This document shows positions 41,401 through 56,400 of a stretch of DNA of 64,000 bases, piece after piece. Every line of letters begins with the position of its first letter. The stretch's first letter is position 1. The stretch comes from Micropterix aruncella (Eukaryota > Arthropoda > Insecta > Lepidoptera > Micropterigidae): the NCBI GenBank assembly GCA_944548615.1, contig OX155972.1, positions 13,264,614 through 13,328,613 on the forward strand, written 5' to 3'. Under the pieces are notes generated by a model, which saw only the letters and a program-made list of their open reading frames with translations, searched no databases and was not told the DNA's origin. Made by a program: the position numbers and the translations under genes.

Positions 41401-44400
41401 GCCCAGTGAGTTCTATCAGATCCAAAAGTCAAACTGCGTCTTTCAGATTTTACATAGATACCGCTGGCGCCCTATAGAGTATATATATATATATATATAT
41501 TTAATTTGTTGTGTGGGGCTTTTCTAAGGTCTTTATGAGCCTTGTAACACTGTGACCATTACTGATCTATTGTGTTCGCCACCTACTATAGTTCCGCGGT
41601 AAGACTCTAGTCATTTAAAAACAACAGGCTTTTGGCGCCAGATTGTTTTACCTCCTCAGGTTGGAGGTAATGACCACCCAAGTGGGTGTATCTTTTAAGC
41701 ACCAGCGGTCCACACTCGCACATGAGTTGCTGGGGAGTTTCCTCTGCCCCTTCGCAGAACCTGCACATTTTTGTGTCTCGGAGCTTGAGGTTGAACATGT
41801 GTTTGTTCAGGCCACAATGCCCCGTGAGCGCCCTCACCAGTATGCGTAGATTGTTCCTATTTAGCGATAAGGCCTCACGGGCCGTCTTACGGTCGTAAGC
41901 TTTAATTTAGCGCTTTGGAATGATTCAAACCTGGCGTGTTGTTGCAGTGGATGACGGATTGTTCTAATCATGTTTTTTTGATCATTAGGTTTGCAACGCT
42001 TTTTGGTACGCCACAGCAAGGTTCAGGGCCGTATAACGTTCCCTTTGCTCCCGTCTTAGGAAGTTCGTCAGCTTTTTCATTTTCCTCGATTCCTGCATGG
42101 CCGGGAACCCATCTTAGAATTAACGCTATTCGAATCGCCCAGGGAGTTCAGTAGTGATACACAGTTTTGCACCAGCTTTGAATTAATGGTATTCGAGGCT
42201 AGTGCCATAAGAGCTGCCTTGCTATCCGAGTGGATATAGATACGGTGGTTGGCGTAGTTATAGAGTATATATGAGTCATATAAATTAAAAGCAGGCATTA
42301 TAATATTTACCATGTGATGTCTGAGAAGACAGGGTGCGCAGACCAGCCGTGCCGTGTGACACTCGCAGCGAGTCGGTCTGATCCTGCAAGGTTGTGCCGA
42401 CAGGGCCAGCCTGGCCCCAAACACCGTCGACATTCGCCGCGCTCCAATTCTCTCACCCATGAGCTTATTCGCAGTGAAGATTGTACCTAGAAAATTACAC
42501 GAATTCCAATAAGTATTGTAACAATTTTCATTATTTATTACTTTTATCCCAAGAGCCAGCGATAAAAAAATGCAAGAGTTTTGCAACTATTACCTCATCC
42601 AGATGCTCTCAGGACATGGGTGCTATCGGGCCTATCTTCACAAGTTTCACCACGAGGATTCCCCGGAGTGCCCGGCCTGCGCAGGAGTCTCCGAAGATGC
42701 GGAGCATGTATTCTTCGTATGCCCGCGCTTCAACGCGTCCCGAAGCGCTTTCGAGATTGCAGTCGGAGGAAGGATCCAGCCTGAAAACCTGGCGGAAGCT
42801 ATGCTTTCGACAGAGTCAGCCTGGGAAGCAACCAGCACTTTTGCGGCGGAAGTCCTAAAGGACCTACGCCAAGCTGAACAGGAGAGAAACAAGGGCAAGA
42901 GGAAAAAGAACAACCACTAAGAGGAAGGAAGCAGTGACTTCGACCATCCGAAGGAAGAGCTAAGGCTTAATCCTCCCCCCGCGCTGTAATGCCTACCGGC
43001 GATCCCACGGGGAACAGGAGGCAGGTGGTAGAGGATGTTTTTTAGTCGGTACGGGTTGCATATTCGCCGAGCCAATGATACATGTCGGGTCTCACCAACC
43101 ACGGCGGCTCGTGGTCAATAAGACCTGGCCAAGCCCGACACTCCACCCTGGGAAACCCCATCCCGGGTGCGTACGTAAAAAGTATTTTTAAACCTCTACA
43201 TACAAAAAAAAAAAAAAAAAAACACACATATATACAAAACGTATCTACCTATATTCAATATATACTTTATATATACTTACATAATAATATATAAATAAAC
43301 AAAAATAAATAATTGCAAAAACTTTTCTTTTTTATTATTTTAAGACACAATTTCCATGAGCTGCCTTTCGCATTGGCCTCTACTTTTTCCACGTAACCAT
43401 TTTGTGACCTCAGCTTTGAAAGCGCTACTGGTTCTCAGCTTCTGCCCGTCGATGAGTGTCGCAAGGAATGCATCATACATCCAAGGGGCCAGAAACAAAT
43501 AATGTCTCTGGGCAAACCTTGTGTTCGTCCGAATTTGCTTCTGGGTTTGCTTTTTTCTTGTGTCGTGTTTGTGATCTCGGCTGGAATGCCAATCTGTGTC
43601 GTGGTGAAAATTGCAATGGAGCAATATGCTGACGCCTTGCGTTCGATTACGAAGCAGTCTGACCATATGTTTGGAGTTCATTATTGCATCCACTGTCTAC
43701 TGATAAATTTTCAGCTGTTCCACTTTGGGGGTACTAATTAAACTAACAACTTTCCTAGTATGCCAGTGCTAGGCATCCCAGAATCTGGCCTGCTGACTGT
43801 ACCCCGGCATTCTATGGCCAAAATACTTTTCTATCTGTTACCCACCAACCAATGAGGCGATGGCCCACCAACCAATGAGGAGAGAAAGTATCGTGAATGC
43901 GCTTTTTTTCCGAGATGACTGAGCTGAAATTCGGTACGCAGGCATCATTTGGTCATGGCAAGAGAGGAAAAGATTGTTGTTGAAATCAATCCACTCTAGC
44001 GCACTAGTCGTATATCAATCTTGATATATTGGACTTGGACACTTCAAATTTGGTACACAGATGCCTCGTTGGACGGAAATAACATTGTGAAATTTTGGTT
44101 AGAATATCTCATCTGCAAGCTACAATAATAATATTTAAATTCTGCCATACATATTAATCAAATATTAACCCTTGGAGTAAATGGGTATTTTCATGGATGC
44201 ATCTGTCTCTTTTGCAGGATTTTCGGCGACATCGACCTTAAAGTACTATAACTACGAAACTACTACACCAATCATAAAAAGAACAACTGCACAATGATTG
44301 CATTGAAATTTCGAATATAGAATATTGAAATATCATTTTGTAAAACAATTAGATAATTATGAATAAATATGAGAACGTCAAAGAAGTGAAAAAAACGCGG

Positions 44401-47400
44401 AACCAGATCTGGTCGTATCATACTCAACGGATAATTGTTTCAGAACCAGATTTGGTCGTATCATACTCAAGGGGTTAACTGCATCTGTTAGCGCTTGGCC
44501 CAACACCTCCCTTAGCCAAGAAACGAACTGCGACGCCCGAGTCGGTTGCAATGGAACACAACCGGGTTCGTCTGCCGGCTGCGAGAGGACGCTCATCTAT
44601 ATTGTTTATGAAATTATTATTGAGATAAAATAAGACCTTGACTACTTGCCGGAAAGTGTTTGGATGACACAACCGATTTTTTCAAATTATATTTTGTTGT
44701 AATAGATTTTACTTATTTATTTATTTTAAATATTATTCAGCTTTGTAGAAAAATCCATTTCACCCTTGAATATTAAATCTAGAATATACAAGTCCATAAT
44801 AACGGTCTTACGTAAGTAAGCTAATGCACAAATCACAAAAATATTAAATATAAAAACTAATTACAATAAAGTAACTATATATGATAAAAATGAGAAAGCT
44901 GGGAGATGCCTTTTCAGCTGCCAAAGTACTATCCAAAATATGTCTATCTCAGTGGTTAGGGAATTAAGAAGGGCTATAAACCTCCCCAATAAAGTTGTAA
45001 TAAGCGTTTCTATTTTCAACTTTCAGATGTTCAGATTTTTTTTCTCCTAAATAGACCTACCATTAGTTTCCATGGCTAGTGATGTGCATGTTCCCAGTTT
45101 TGCCTTGGGTAATTTTACTTGCTGCCTTAGCTGAGCGTCTCCCACCAATTCCCGGGCATCTTTCATGGAGTAAGCCAATAAATTATCCACACCTACGAAA
45201 AAAGACAATGAAAGAAGTTATTTTTTCCTGAGTGGCAGAACATTTGAATCAGTCTGTAACGAGAACTGGCATAATAGGCAAATAGAATATGGCAAATAGA
45301 AAAAGCACGAGCAGTATACTGCCATCATAGAAGAAAAGGTACAACTATAAGTTTTGCCAAATTTTACTTAAAATTAACAAAAAAAAAGGCCTGTATATTT
45401 TATATATTTAATAGTATTGTCACTTCTCCTCATCACTTTGACATCCAAAAATGGTAGGGAGCCTCACCTGTAGGGAGATTCACCTATGAAGTAGAGAAGG
45501 ACGGCTCTCTACCATTTTTGGATGTCAAAGTGACGAGGAGAAGTGACAATACTCTCGGACATACGGTATATCAGAAGCCCACACTAACGGACAGATATTT
45601 ACATGCAAGCTCACACCATCATCCCTACCATCTACGTTCAGTGTCGGACGTCCCTCGTGAATCGAGCACGCGATCAATGCGACGCTGAGCATTTTCCGAA
45701 GGAGATGGAACATGTCAATGATGTCCTTAGGAAAAATGGATACGGTAAATATCACGAGACACGCACACGATCTAATACAGACGAAACTCAGAAACCGAGC
45801 AGATCAAGAGTTATCTTACCATACGTCAAGGGCGTGACAGATCGAATAAGTAAGATGCTAAACAGATTCGATATAAAAACGATCTTCAAACCGACCCAAA
45901 ATATAGCTCGATTTTTGAGGTCTGTAAAGGATGTAATACCACTGCAAACCCTGGGTGTGTATAAAGTCGAATGCAGTTGCGGTCTAGCCTACGTTGGACA
46001 AACGAAACGGCCCATAGCCACACGACTGTCAGAACACAAAACGTTCAGCGAGAAAAATCGGCGATCTGCGAACATATATTGGATACCGGAAGTAACCACT
46101 GGATGCAGTTTCAAAATCCCATTGTGCTATCCAAAGAACAATTCTACTTTCCTCGCATGATCCGGGAAGCCATTGAAATAAGAAGAACCCCGAACTTTAA
46201 CAGAGACGACGGTTACAAACTCTCTTCTACGTGGAACCCTCTTCTTAAAATGTTCCCGCCGCCGAACGCCGAACGCAAAGACGTAAAACAGGATACAGTG
46301 AGTGTTGTGTGCAAGACGGATTATAAAAATTCCCGCGCTCCGAGCCCGGCCCCCCACCACCGTTATAACCTACGCAGTGGCGGAAGCGGTACGCGGCCTA
46401 TCCGCAGAACAACGGATTGACAGCTCTTCAATCTACCCTGGACAACGGCGGCTGCAACGTCACCGAAACGTCAGGTGCTACAAATTTCACGCGGTAAATT
46501 CGTTTTCTATCCTATTTATAATCATAAATCAATCATCATCAATCAATCATCATCAATCAATCATCATCAGTCAATCATCAACCAATCATCAATCAATTAA
46601 TTACGTCTATCTAACGTGACTCTGGTATAAAAGTGCAAAATTAGACATATTTAGTTAAAATTAAAAAAAATGTGCATCTGTCAGCTCCAACACTCCGACT
46701 GGAGTGTGATTCTCTCAGATTGCAATCTGCCAATTTGATATTTGTCTCATATCATCAATCGATAAATGTATGGTCATCAATCGATAAATGTATGGCTTGG
46801 CTTGGAAGCTGGCAAATTTCATCGAAGTTATGGTCTCCTGTTGGGTATTGTGACACTCTTTTCAATTTTCGAACTTTACTGACATTAAACGTAACTCTTG
46901 TTGGTAACTTTCGAACGTTCCATTTTACTATTCATCAAATTCTCATATCGGAGGCTTTAAATGAAATCGATTTTTAAAGAGTAAACTCCTATAAAAATGA
47001 TTTCATAAGTTATGTAGCTTAAGATGAAGACACATATTTTTTTGTCAATTTTTCGAAATCCACATTAAACATTGCATAAACGAAACTTTGTATACTCGGA
47101 AATACTCTAATACTCCAAAGCTGCTTCATGTTTTTTTTACATTGCAGCTAATACTACTTTCAAAGGATGGGAGAGATCATTTACAGCTTTCCTATTTATT
47201 ATTCGATTTATCAGTAGTGCCCGAGTCATAAAAAATACTACGATGAAAGGGGGTAATTGATGGGTATTGATGCTCATATTCTTCTGACCATTTTCAAAAT
47301 ACAAGTTTTAAAGAAAATCCAGCCAAGCCCTAACTGCTGGAGATTATGATAGGGTGACTTTTAAAGCAACTTGTGTGGCCATATTGGCCATATTATGATT

Positions 47401-50400
47401 TGTGAGCTGCAGTTGCATTGGTTAAGATTAGTCAACCCAGAGACTACGATTACATAACTAATAGATTCGTTTAGTGTTGAGTTGAATTGGGCTGTGTGAA
47501 TTTTTCACTATATATGTGATTGTCTCAGCGGCCCGTCGTTTAGCGGTACAATAAGAAGAGTAACAAATAAATACGTTTTGTGTTGTATTTTGTCTTCGTG
47601 TTCTGTGTTGTGATCGTGCGTTCGACTGTGCTGAATCCCAGGAGGTACAGTAGGTAAATAACTTTATTTTCTATTATTTCTTGTCGTGATCGTCGTTTAA
47701 TATGCCGTTAAAAACAAAATTGGGGAATAAGACGCTGAAATCCCAGACAAGGGAATTAATATGAAATATTTACCATTTCATGAAAGATAAAGCGAAATTC
47801 GGAATAACAATTGAATTGCAAGCGGTCTTAAAAAGGCTTTCTGCTGCTAGTAAAATATCTATCGCGTCAATAAAAAGAGTTTTAGCCGAAAAGAAAAAAA
47901 ATATTAGATTCTGACCAGCCGACGTCATTTTCTACGCCTACGCCATTTTCATCCTAAATCATGGACATCTAGTCCGACAAAAGGCCTTAAAATGCCTATT
48001 TCCAAGGGTCAGCGTTTGATAGTGGTTCACGCTGGAGGTAGTGATGGGTTTGTACCTAATGCAATGCTGATATATAAATGTTCTCAAAAATGTGGTGATT
48101 ATCACCACGACATGAACTTCAGTAATTATGAGAAATGGCTTAAAGAAAAACTTATTCCGAATTTATAACCTAATTCTGTTGTAGTGACTGATAATGCACA
48201 CTGTATTATAAACCAAACTAATTATCGATATTACATCATGGACGGTTATGCATGTAATGCATAATCGTTCATGTGTTAATCGCTAATGAACATTTAATTT
48301 ATAGTAGTCATTCTCTAAAACATTACTGCTAGGATGGCTAGTCGATTTTGTACGTCGAAATTAAGTTTTTTTTATTTTGTATGTCATCACTTCAATATTT
48401 ATTTATTTTTTTATTTTATTTGATTAAAAAAATTACACCGTTTGTAGTAACAAATGCTAGTTGCGTCGCTCCTAACTAGGCATAGCCGATCTATTTTGAA
48501 TATTTATATTTTATTGTGAAATTACTTGTTTTCTGCCTGTCTTTTTTCTTTCTGTTTCATGTCTTCAATTCACGGGAACATCGATGAAGTGAATACATGG
48601 ACCGAGGACATGACATATTTTTGAATTATTGATTATATATAAATTATGGACAATAATAGTACCAAAAAAGCGGTCACTGGTTTTCTTTGGCGGTTCTTTC
48701 CAGTGGAATCTTACTTGTAGAACTCGCCGGAAAAAAATAGGAAAAAGTACAATTACTGTCTTTTGACGTTCAGTATGTGTGTATTATGTATTTACATTGA
48801 ATAAACATATTCGAAATTGAATTTCAAAATTGAATTTCAATTTGTTATTTAGACTATAAAAGCTAATTTTAAATTTTCAATACATCATCACGATATCAAA
48901 TATTCTGTCGTTGGCTGTACATGCCTTGGTTTTAAGAAAGCCGGCGAAGTCCGTTACATATAGCGGCTCTAGTCTAGCACGAGGCCATTTGATTTTCTTT
49001 CTCATGTGCAGTTTTGACGAGGTTGTGTTTAATCTGTGTAAGCATTTTTGAGACTGTGGTCGAGAGCTCAAGAAGATTGCAGCGGAGTGTATGTGTGCAC
49101 TTATTCCTATCTTTTACTCGTATATTTCTCATACACTTATTTTAAAGCAACTATTTGTATTACTTTTTTGTTTTGTTGTTTTTTTAATTATTTCCTTATG
49201 TCTAGAGGAATTTTGTTGAATAAACAATGAATAAGACACTTCAATCCTTTTTCTATAAAAGTTGTGAAAAGGAGGGACGAGAAGTTGTTTATTTTGTATC
49301 TCCTTAGTGGTTAGAGAAGTTATGTCACATAAATTCTGAATTGGTTACCTATCCTGTGTAGAGGCAAAACACAGAATGCTTAATTTAAGTAGTACATTTA
49401 TTCATTCATTCTTACATTCATACTCACATTCTTACATTCATACGCAATGTATCAACGATGAATATTTTTTTATTTCATTTGATTTGATTTAGGCTAAAGA
49501 GTTATTCAGAAATAAAATTAATGAAAGAAGGATCCAGTCAATCAGAAATAATCTTACCATAAAGTGTTTTGGCAACCCTCCTTTTTGAAAGCATGAAATC
49601 TTCACTCATTAGAATATGAAGAGTCACCGATGAATCCATGAGAACTTGATGTACAACAGAGTAATCCAGCTAGAAAAAAATATATAGAATTATCGGATTT
49701 TCAATGGCGATGTTTACTGCCTTTTTCCCTTCGTTCGGCTACTTAATTCTTGAAAAGTGAGTGATAAATTGCGCGAGCGATATAGATAGATAGATCTTTA
49801 TTGTAGAACTGTATGTTAGAAGTACAGATGTTTTGGTACGAAATAGTTCGATACTGTTTTCGATACTTCGAAAATTTTGGGTAGAATGATTGTCTTCCGA
49901 AAGGTTAAGCCTCTTCAGACTCTTTAAAGATTTTTGTCTCCCCAGGAAGATAATCAACTCCTTCCTAGAAAAATCATCTAAAACTGCGATTTCCACATCT
50001 CAAATGCTATGGCTTCGAAGGGGGGAGTGAATGGATGGTAAGAAGAATGGTCACATTTGGCAAGATAGCTGTCCTAAACCTACCACAGCCGGTCGAACCG
50101 ATGATAGGCCCGACTCCGGTCGGTGAATTCTATGGTAGCTTCATTTGTATTTCATTTATTGAAAAGTTGACAATACTTCACATTTGTCTATAATGGCACT
50201 ACCACTGTCTATAATGGCAAAGCTTCTATATGGAAAGTCAAGTGCAGGTGATAACTGGTAACGTACCTTCATAACCAAGAAATCGCACTTCGTACAAGGC
50301 AGTAGAATGAAAGTTTTGGAAGCACCAGGTCTAAAGGATAGATCTGAGGCGTAGCTCAAGGCTCCGAAGGCGTCAGCATTTTCTGTACAGTTGTCCTTGC

Positions 50401-53400
50401 AGGGTCTATTTTTATATCCTGGAAAAAATGTATTTTAAAACAAAGAAGTGTTGGTTCCGCCACGAAGGGTTCGCTCTCCTCGTACGTTCGAATCCCTCGT
50501 GTGAACACTAGTTACCGCTTGATGACCACATACAATAGTCGATTCGAAGATATCGACATTTTTTACTTGAATCAACCTAAATTCAGCGAGGCTGTCCTTA
50601 GCTCACTAGGCGTCTAGGAAGTGATTACATAGTGAGTATAGAAATCGTTTCAAAACAGAGCGAAAATGAGAATAGCAAAGAGTATAATTTGAATACCTAT
50701 ATCCTATCCTACATATATCCCATCCCTCTCCTTTCCTATCCTTGCAATAGTTCAGTTGTAATTTAATTTAATTTAATTTAGTGCAATGCAACTTTTGATT
50801 TACCGTATAGGAAAATAATGCAGGAAACAATTAATCGGCCAGCGAAACACTGTATTAGAATAATTAGTAATAATTAATGAAGCGCTGTATGTTTCCCGAA
50901 AATAAAATAAATAAATAAATCCAAAGCGTGGTCAATTTTTTTAAGAAGCAACACTGAAACTCACCGACAAACAAATGATCAAAATGTTCAGGTATCTCCG
51001 AAGGCGGACTGAAAATCTTGTTATTTATATACAAAGCTCTCGGTGTTTTGTACATGCCAGAATCACCGAAACCGACAACGGAGTACCTGAAAAATGGTAA
51101 ATTTTACAATAAACAGTTTTCTGCAAACGGAAGTATTGTTGTCCTGAAGTATACCTGTTGTCGGTAAGTCCAGCTTCAGCCAGCTTCACCTCTAGTACAT
51201 TTATAAGGACGTCGATGTTTTTGACCTTCCTTATGTCCTTGTTGCACTCGGAAACCTCTACTACGAAAACTACGTCAGTCGAATTTGGCACTTGTGGAAG
51301 CTCGTAAAATGTTCCTTCTTCGACTATATCTCCATTTGGAGCTGTGCATCTGAAATACAAATTAAGGTAAAAATGGCAAACGAGTAACGAATCATACCAC
51401 GTATTCCAGGTGACTAGTCTACATAGGACTTAACCCTTCGAGTAGCGGCATAATTTCATGGCAGACCGTGGCATATTGGAATTCCTTGCAATATCGCCGC
51501 GCTCGACAAAAAGTACTATAACTATGAAACTACTATAACAATCATAAAAATAATAACTGTGCAATGATTGCATTGAAATTTTGTATATAGAATATTGAAA
51601 TCTCATTTTGTAAAACTAATAGATAATTATAAATAAATATGAGAAATTCGAAAAAGTGAAAAATAAACTCGGTATTTCTCTCTTGTACTTGTCTTACGGA
51701 TAAATACGGAACCCTATTTAGAAATTGTAAATACTATCGTGATCTTTATTAGATTATCTATCCAAAGTAATGTTCCGTTTTGCTTATTTACATACAAAAA
51801 TATTTAGATATTAACTCATAAAAACCAATAAAAATTTTGATTGCTCAAAAAAAAAAAAAATGATGTTTGACAATGGAATTTTACCAGAAATATCCGCAAA
51901 ATGACGCGCGAAATTATTCTAGCGTACGTCTATGTATCTATGATCATAATGAGATATTTGGTATGTGAAGCCGCCATTTTTTTGTGTTGAAGATGGAAAT
52001 ATCCATTTTGAACCAACCCCTCTCCCCAAGACAATTAAGACCATTTTCAGACTGAAGTCTGACTGTGTGTCTATGTGTCTGTGTATGTGTATTTCTCTAC
52101 GATATCGCCCAAACGCTTCATGCGAATGAGCAGAAATTTGGCATGCAGGCATCATTTATCATGACAAGAGTTGAAAAGATTGTAGTTGAAATCGATCCAC
52201 CAGGGGGCGCACTAGTCGTACTTCAATCTTGAAATATTGGACTTCAAGACTTGAAATTCTAGTTGGAATATCTCTTACACCGACTCAATTTTCAATTTTC
52301 TGACAGAGGAAAGCATTGTGAAAGCACTTCCGTGTGCCTGTGTGTATTCCTCGACGATAGCGCCCAAACGCTTCATCCGATGGAGCTGAAATTTGGTCAC
52401 CAACCGAAGTCGGGTTGGTGGCCATCATAATACTATTTTTAAACTTCTGGGTAGTGAGCGGTGGATTTTGGACCAACGACAGGCTGTGGTAGGTTTAGTA
52501 CAGCTGTCGTGCCCCATGTGAGCGTCCACCTTATCACCCATTCACTCCCCCTTCGAAGCTATAGAATTTGAGAATCTTAAGAGATTGTTAGAAAACTTTT
52601 CTAGGAAGGAGTTAATTATTTTCCTGGAAAGACCGAGATCTTTAACCCGTAGTTTTAAAAAAAGTATGAGGAATACCCTCAATTTGTTTTGCTTATTGTT
52701 TACGAATCGCCGCAGTGATAGTTTGACAGTGTTTCGGTGCATAGATAATTATTTTATTATCATAATTCCGAAGTGCTTTTCTATTTTGATTATTAGCGTA
52801 ATTAACTTTCACTATGTCTTCAAAACGGTAAGTGTTTACAAATAAGCTTGTGATTGAAATTTATTTTATGCACGTTTTTTATAAATTTATGACCTAGATA
52901 GATAAAGATTATATAGATAGATAGATAATAAAGCCTTTTTCATAGTAATAACTGTGTTTCTTTAATTTAAAATAGGATACAATCGATAAAGTAGTAGTTA
53001 TATGAGCATTAACCTACCTACCTGCCTATTACTACTGATCGTTAAAACGATCCGCATTTTCCGAGCTTTGCAGAAAACTCAGTTTTTTTTTGGTATTTTT
53101 CCATGTTTACTTTATTTATCAAGGTGCTACTAAAAAACTACTGTGATACGAGATAAAAAAAAGTTTCAGTAACAACTGGGTTGAAACTGCCAGCCAACTG
53201 CCAGCCAAACCTCCGTTTCACAAGAGGCGAACGGAGGTTTGGCTGGCAGGCCACAAGCGCCAACTTTCACCGCGTGAAGGTAAACAGTGAAGTCATTCCT
53301 GGTGAAAGGATTTATGAGATCATAGTATTTATTTAGTTTTTACTCATGGTGTTTTGGGATATTTGATTCCCATGGAACAATTATTTCTACGATAAGGGCC

Positions 53401-56400
53401 ATCTTCCGAGATATAAAGTCATATTTGGAGATTATATATAGAGGAGGGCTGTGCATCCGAGACTTTAGGAAATTATACTGCTTAGAGACCGAATCAACCT
53501 CCAGAACCCAATTTGAAACTGTCTTGATTATTGAGAAAGGTTTTGTGTGGAATGTATTTTTGCATTTAGAGCTATCCTGCACAAACTGTATTGGAGGTTG
53601 GGAGGGTACTGACAAACTTTTGTTGGCACGAGCCAATTTATTTATTTATTTATTTAAGAATTAATTACTATAAAACATTGATTTGCTTACAAAAATAACA
53701 GGAACCGAATGGCAAAACCATAACCTTTTGCTTATTTGATTCTGTCACCCAACAAGTTTGCTTGATTGCTTGATTGCTTACAGATGTATAAGTTTTAGTA
53801 AAAAGCTAATAACACTAAATTACCCTAAAATGTAGTCTTCAAAAAAAAACTAAAAAAATAATAATAGTAATAAAAAACATTAAAAGATAATGTAATAAAT
53901 AAAATGCAATTCCATTATATAATCGGCAATAATATAAAATTCGATTAAATAATATAAATAAAATTATATGTGAGAAAAGAAAGAAACAGTCATTAATATT
54001 TAATATATGTTAAGTAATAAAGGATTTAATATGAAAATATCTAGGAAAAAAAAAAAATTCATTGTCAAAATAATATATATACCAACAAAGTCAAATAATT
54101 TTTGGTAGTTAGTTCAATGTTAAAATATATTTAACATACATGTTGAAAAATATGTTTAAATTTGTGCACCTACGTTTTATTAAACTATTATTTCTAACAT
54201 TTGATGTATGGTTAGTCTGTCATGATTCGATAACCATTTCTTTAATTTATTTTTGAATTCCCTAAATGTCAAATTCATTTTTATTTCCATATTGATCAGA
54301 TTGTAAAATCTCGGCGCAATGAAAGAGTAATGTCTTTGTCCAAACGATGTTTTCATTCTGGGTATTATAAGGCTATTTTGTATAGGCAATGAGAGGCTAA
54401 TAACCTCGCGAATAACAGCAAGGACTTTGTCGTGCCGGTAAGTGTACCGTCCTTGATCTAAGGCCACCTTGCAGTCATCTAGAATATTGCTACAAGGGGG
54501 ACATTAACTATACTCAGTATAACAAAATCATTAATCAAATCTGTTTATTATGAAAATAGTTAATCTGTAAAATAAGTAATCTGTTTATTATGAAAATAGT
54601 TATTCCCCTCTCATCTTTTGTATTTACATAACTTATTCCTTTTTTCTATTTTTCGTTGTCATAAAATGTGTCATTACATAATTATATATTTTATTTTCTT
54701 ATTACTATCTATTCAATAATTAATTCATTTATTACAATATTAATATACATGTTTATGAATCTATTTACTGTTTTTTTTCTGCTCTATTTCCGTTATATTT
54801 ACTCTTTTAATACTTTGGACTGTTTAGTAACTTAGCAATTAGGTACTTTTCACAATATTTTGTTTATTTAAAAACCCCTAATAATTTCACTTTAAAAAAT
54901 GCTTGTATATTTTAAACTTTTCTTTTATATAGAATAACGCACTATATGACCGTTTAATTGGTGGAAACATATTATCTAAAACCTCGATTTCTGCATCTCA
55001 AATTCTATGGCTTCGAAGGGGGAGTGAATGGGTGGTAAGGTGAACGCTCACATGTGGCAAGACAGCTGTCCTAAACCTACCACAGCCGGTTCGTAAGTCC
55101 GGAATCCACTGCTCACCCCCCAGAAGTGTAAAAAAAAAAAAAAAAATAGTATTATGATGGGCCCGACTCCGGTCGGTGAATTCCATGGCAGCTCCGTTTG
55201 TATGTTTGTTATATTTTGATTAAGTAAATATGTCTTTTGTACTGTCTGTTTCCTGAATAAAAATAAAAAAAATAAAATCATAAGGGCCATCTGTCGTGAT
55301 ATGGAGTAAAGATTATATCTCGAAGGAGGGCTGTGCATTTGATACTTTAGAGGAGTCGATATTTCTTAGAGACCGAACCGATCTTCAGAATCCAATCTGA
55401 AGCTTCAATATATAGAATTATTAGTTACTGTCTTAATCCTGTCCTGTCCTGTGAAATCTCAATCCTGGGATTAAAGAGATATAGAAAACCGGCTGGGATC
55501 CTGGGATCCGAAATAGATTGTTTCTGCTACTCCCCACTAAGTATCAACTTGATAATATTCAAAGGATTGATAAAAGCAAAAGCCAAGTGAATTAATATCA
55601 GCATTAAGAAATATAAAAAAATCTTTAGATAAGGTCTAAGAATATGAAGAAAAGTAGACAAGTTAGGTTAATACATACTGTGTACATTGTTCGGGTATAT
55701 GGATGGCGACGTGATCCGCTGCACAAAGCTCTAAGTATCCACTAGCTAGAGAACATGGATTAGCACCTCGGAGACACTCTCGGTAGAATGATTTAGTATC
55801 AACCTGTACATAATAATATAAACATTTAATTTACGGGTCGGCGGTACATAAATATACAGTCAAAAGTAGTCAATCATGGAATCATGGTACATAAAAATAC
55901 AGTGTTTGTTGTTTTTAGATTTTCATGATTATTCAGTTAGTTTTTTGTCCTAATAATAATGTTTTCTTTCAAAGAATTATTCATAATCTATAAATACATT
56001 TGACAGTTCGCTGCCATTGAGTTTTTCAACAAACATATAGCAGTATGTCTATGTTGCAATGTTACCATATAAAAAATGAAAAAGAAAAATAAGTATAAAA
56101 TAAAATAAATTTACATAATTAACAGACTTTATTTACATTTTTGTTTTATGACATAAAGCAAAAAAAACTTTTTTTTGCTTGCTGGCTAGGCTTAGCTTCG
56201 CCCGGCGACATTCGTCTTTTAAGATGGCAAGTGGGTAACATTAGTAATAATAATTAAACACTAACAGTGTTATTAAATAGATTTCCTTAATCCGCAGACT
56301 ATCCTCGGAATACTAAGTCCGCGTATTATCTCTTAATTCGGGTGTTAAAGCAATGGTATTAATAAACCAGGTTTAAACCTAGACTAGTTAGTCGGCGGAT

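Noticed and set aside
50445..50530. tRNA gene candidate with GTTCGAATCCC
   Set aside because: Only a B-box-like stretch; no cloverleaf could be drawn.
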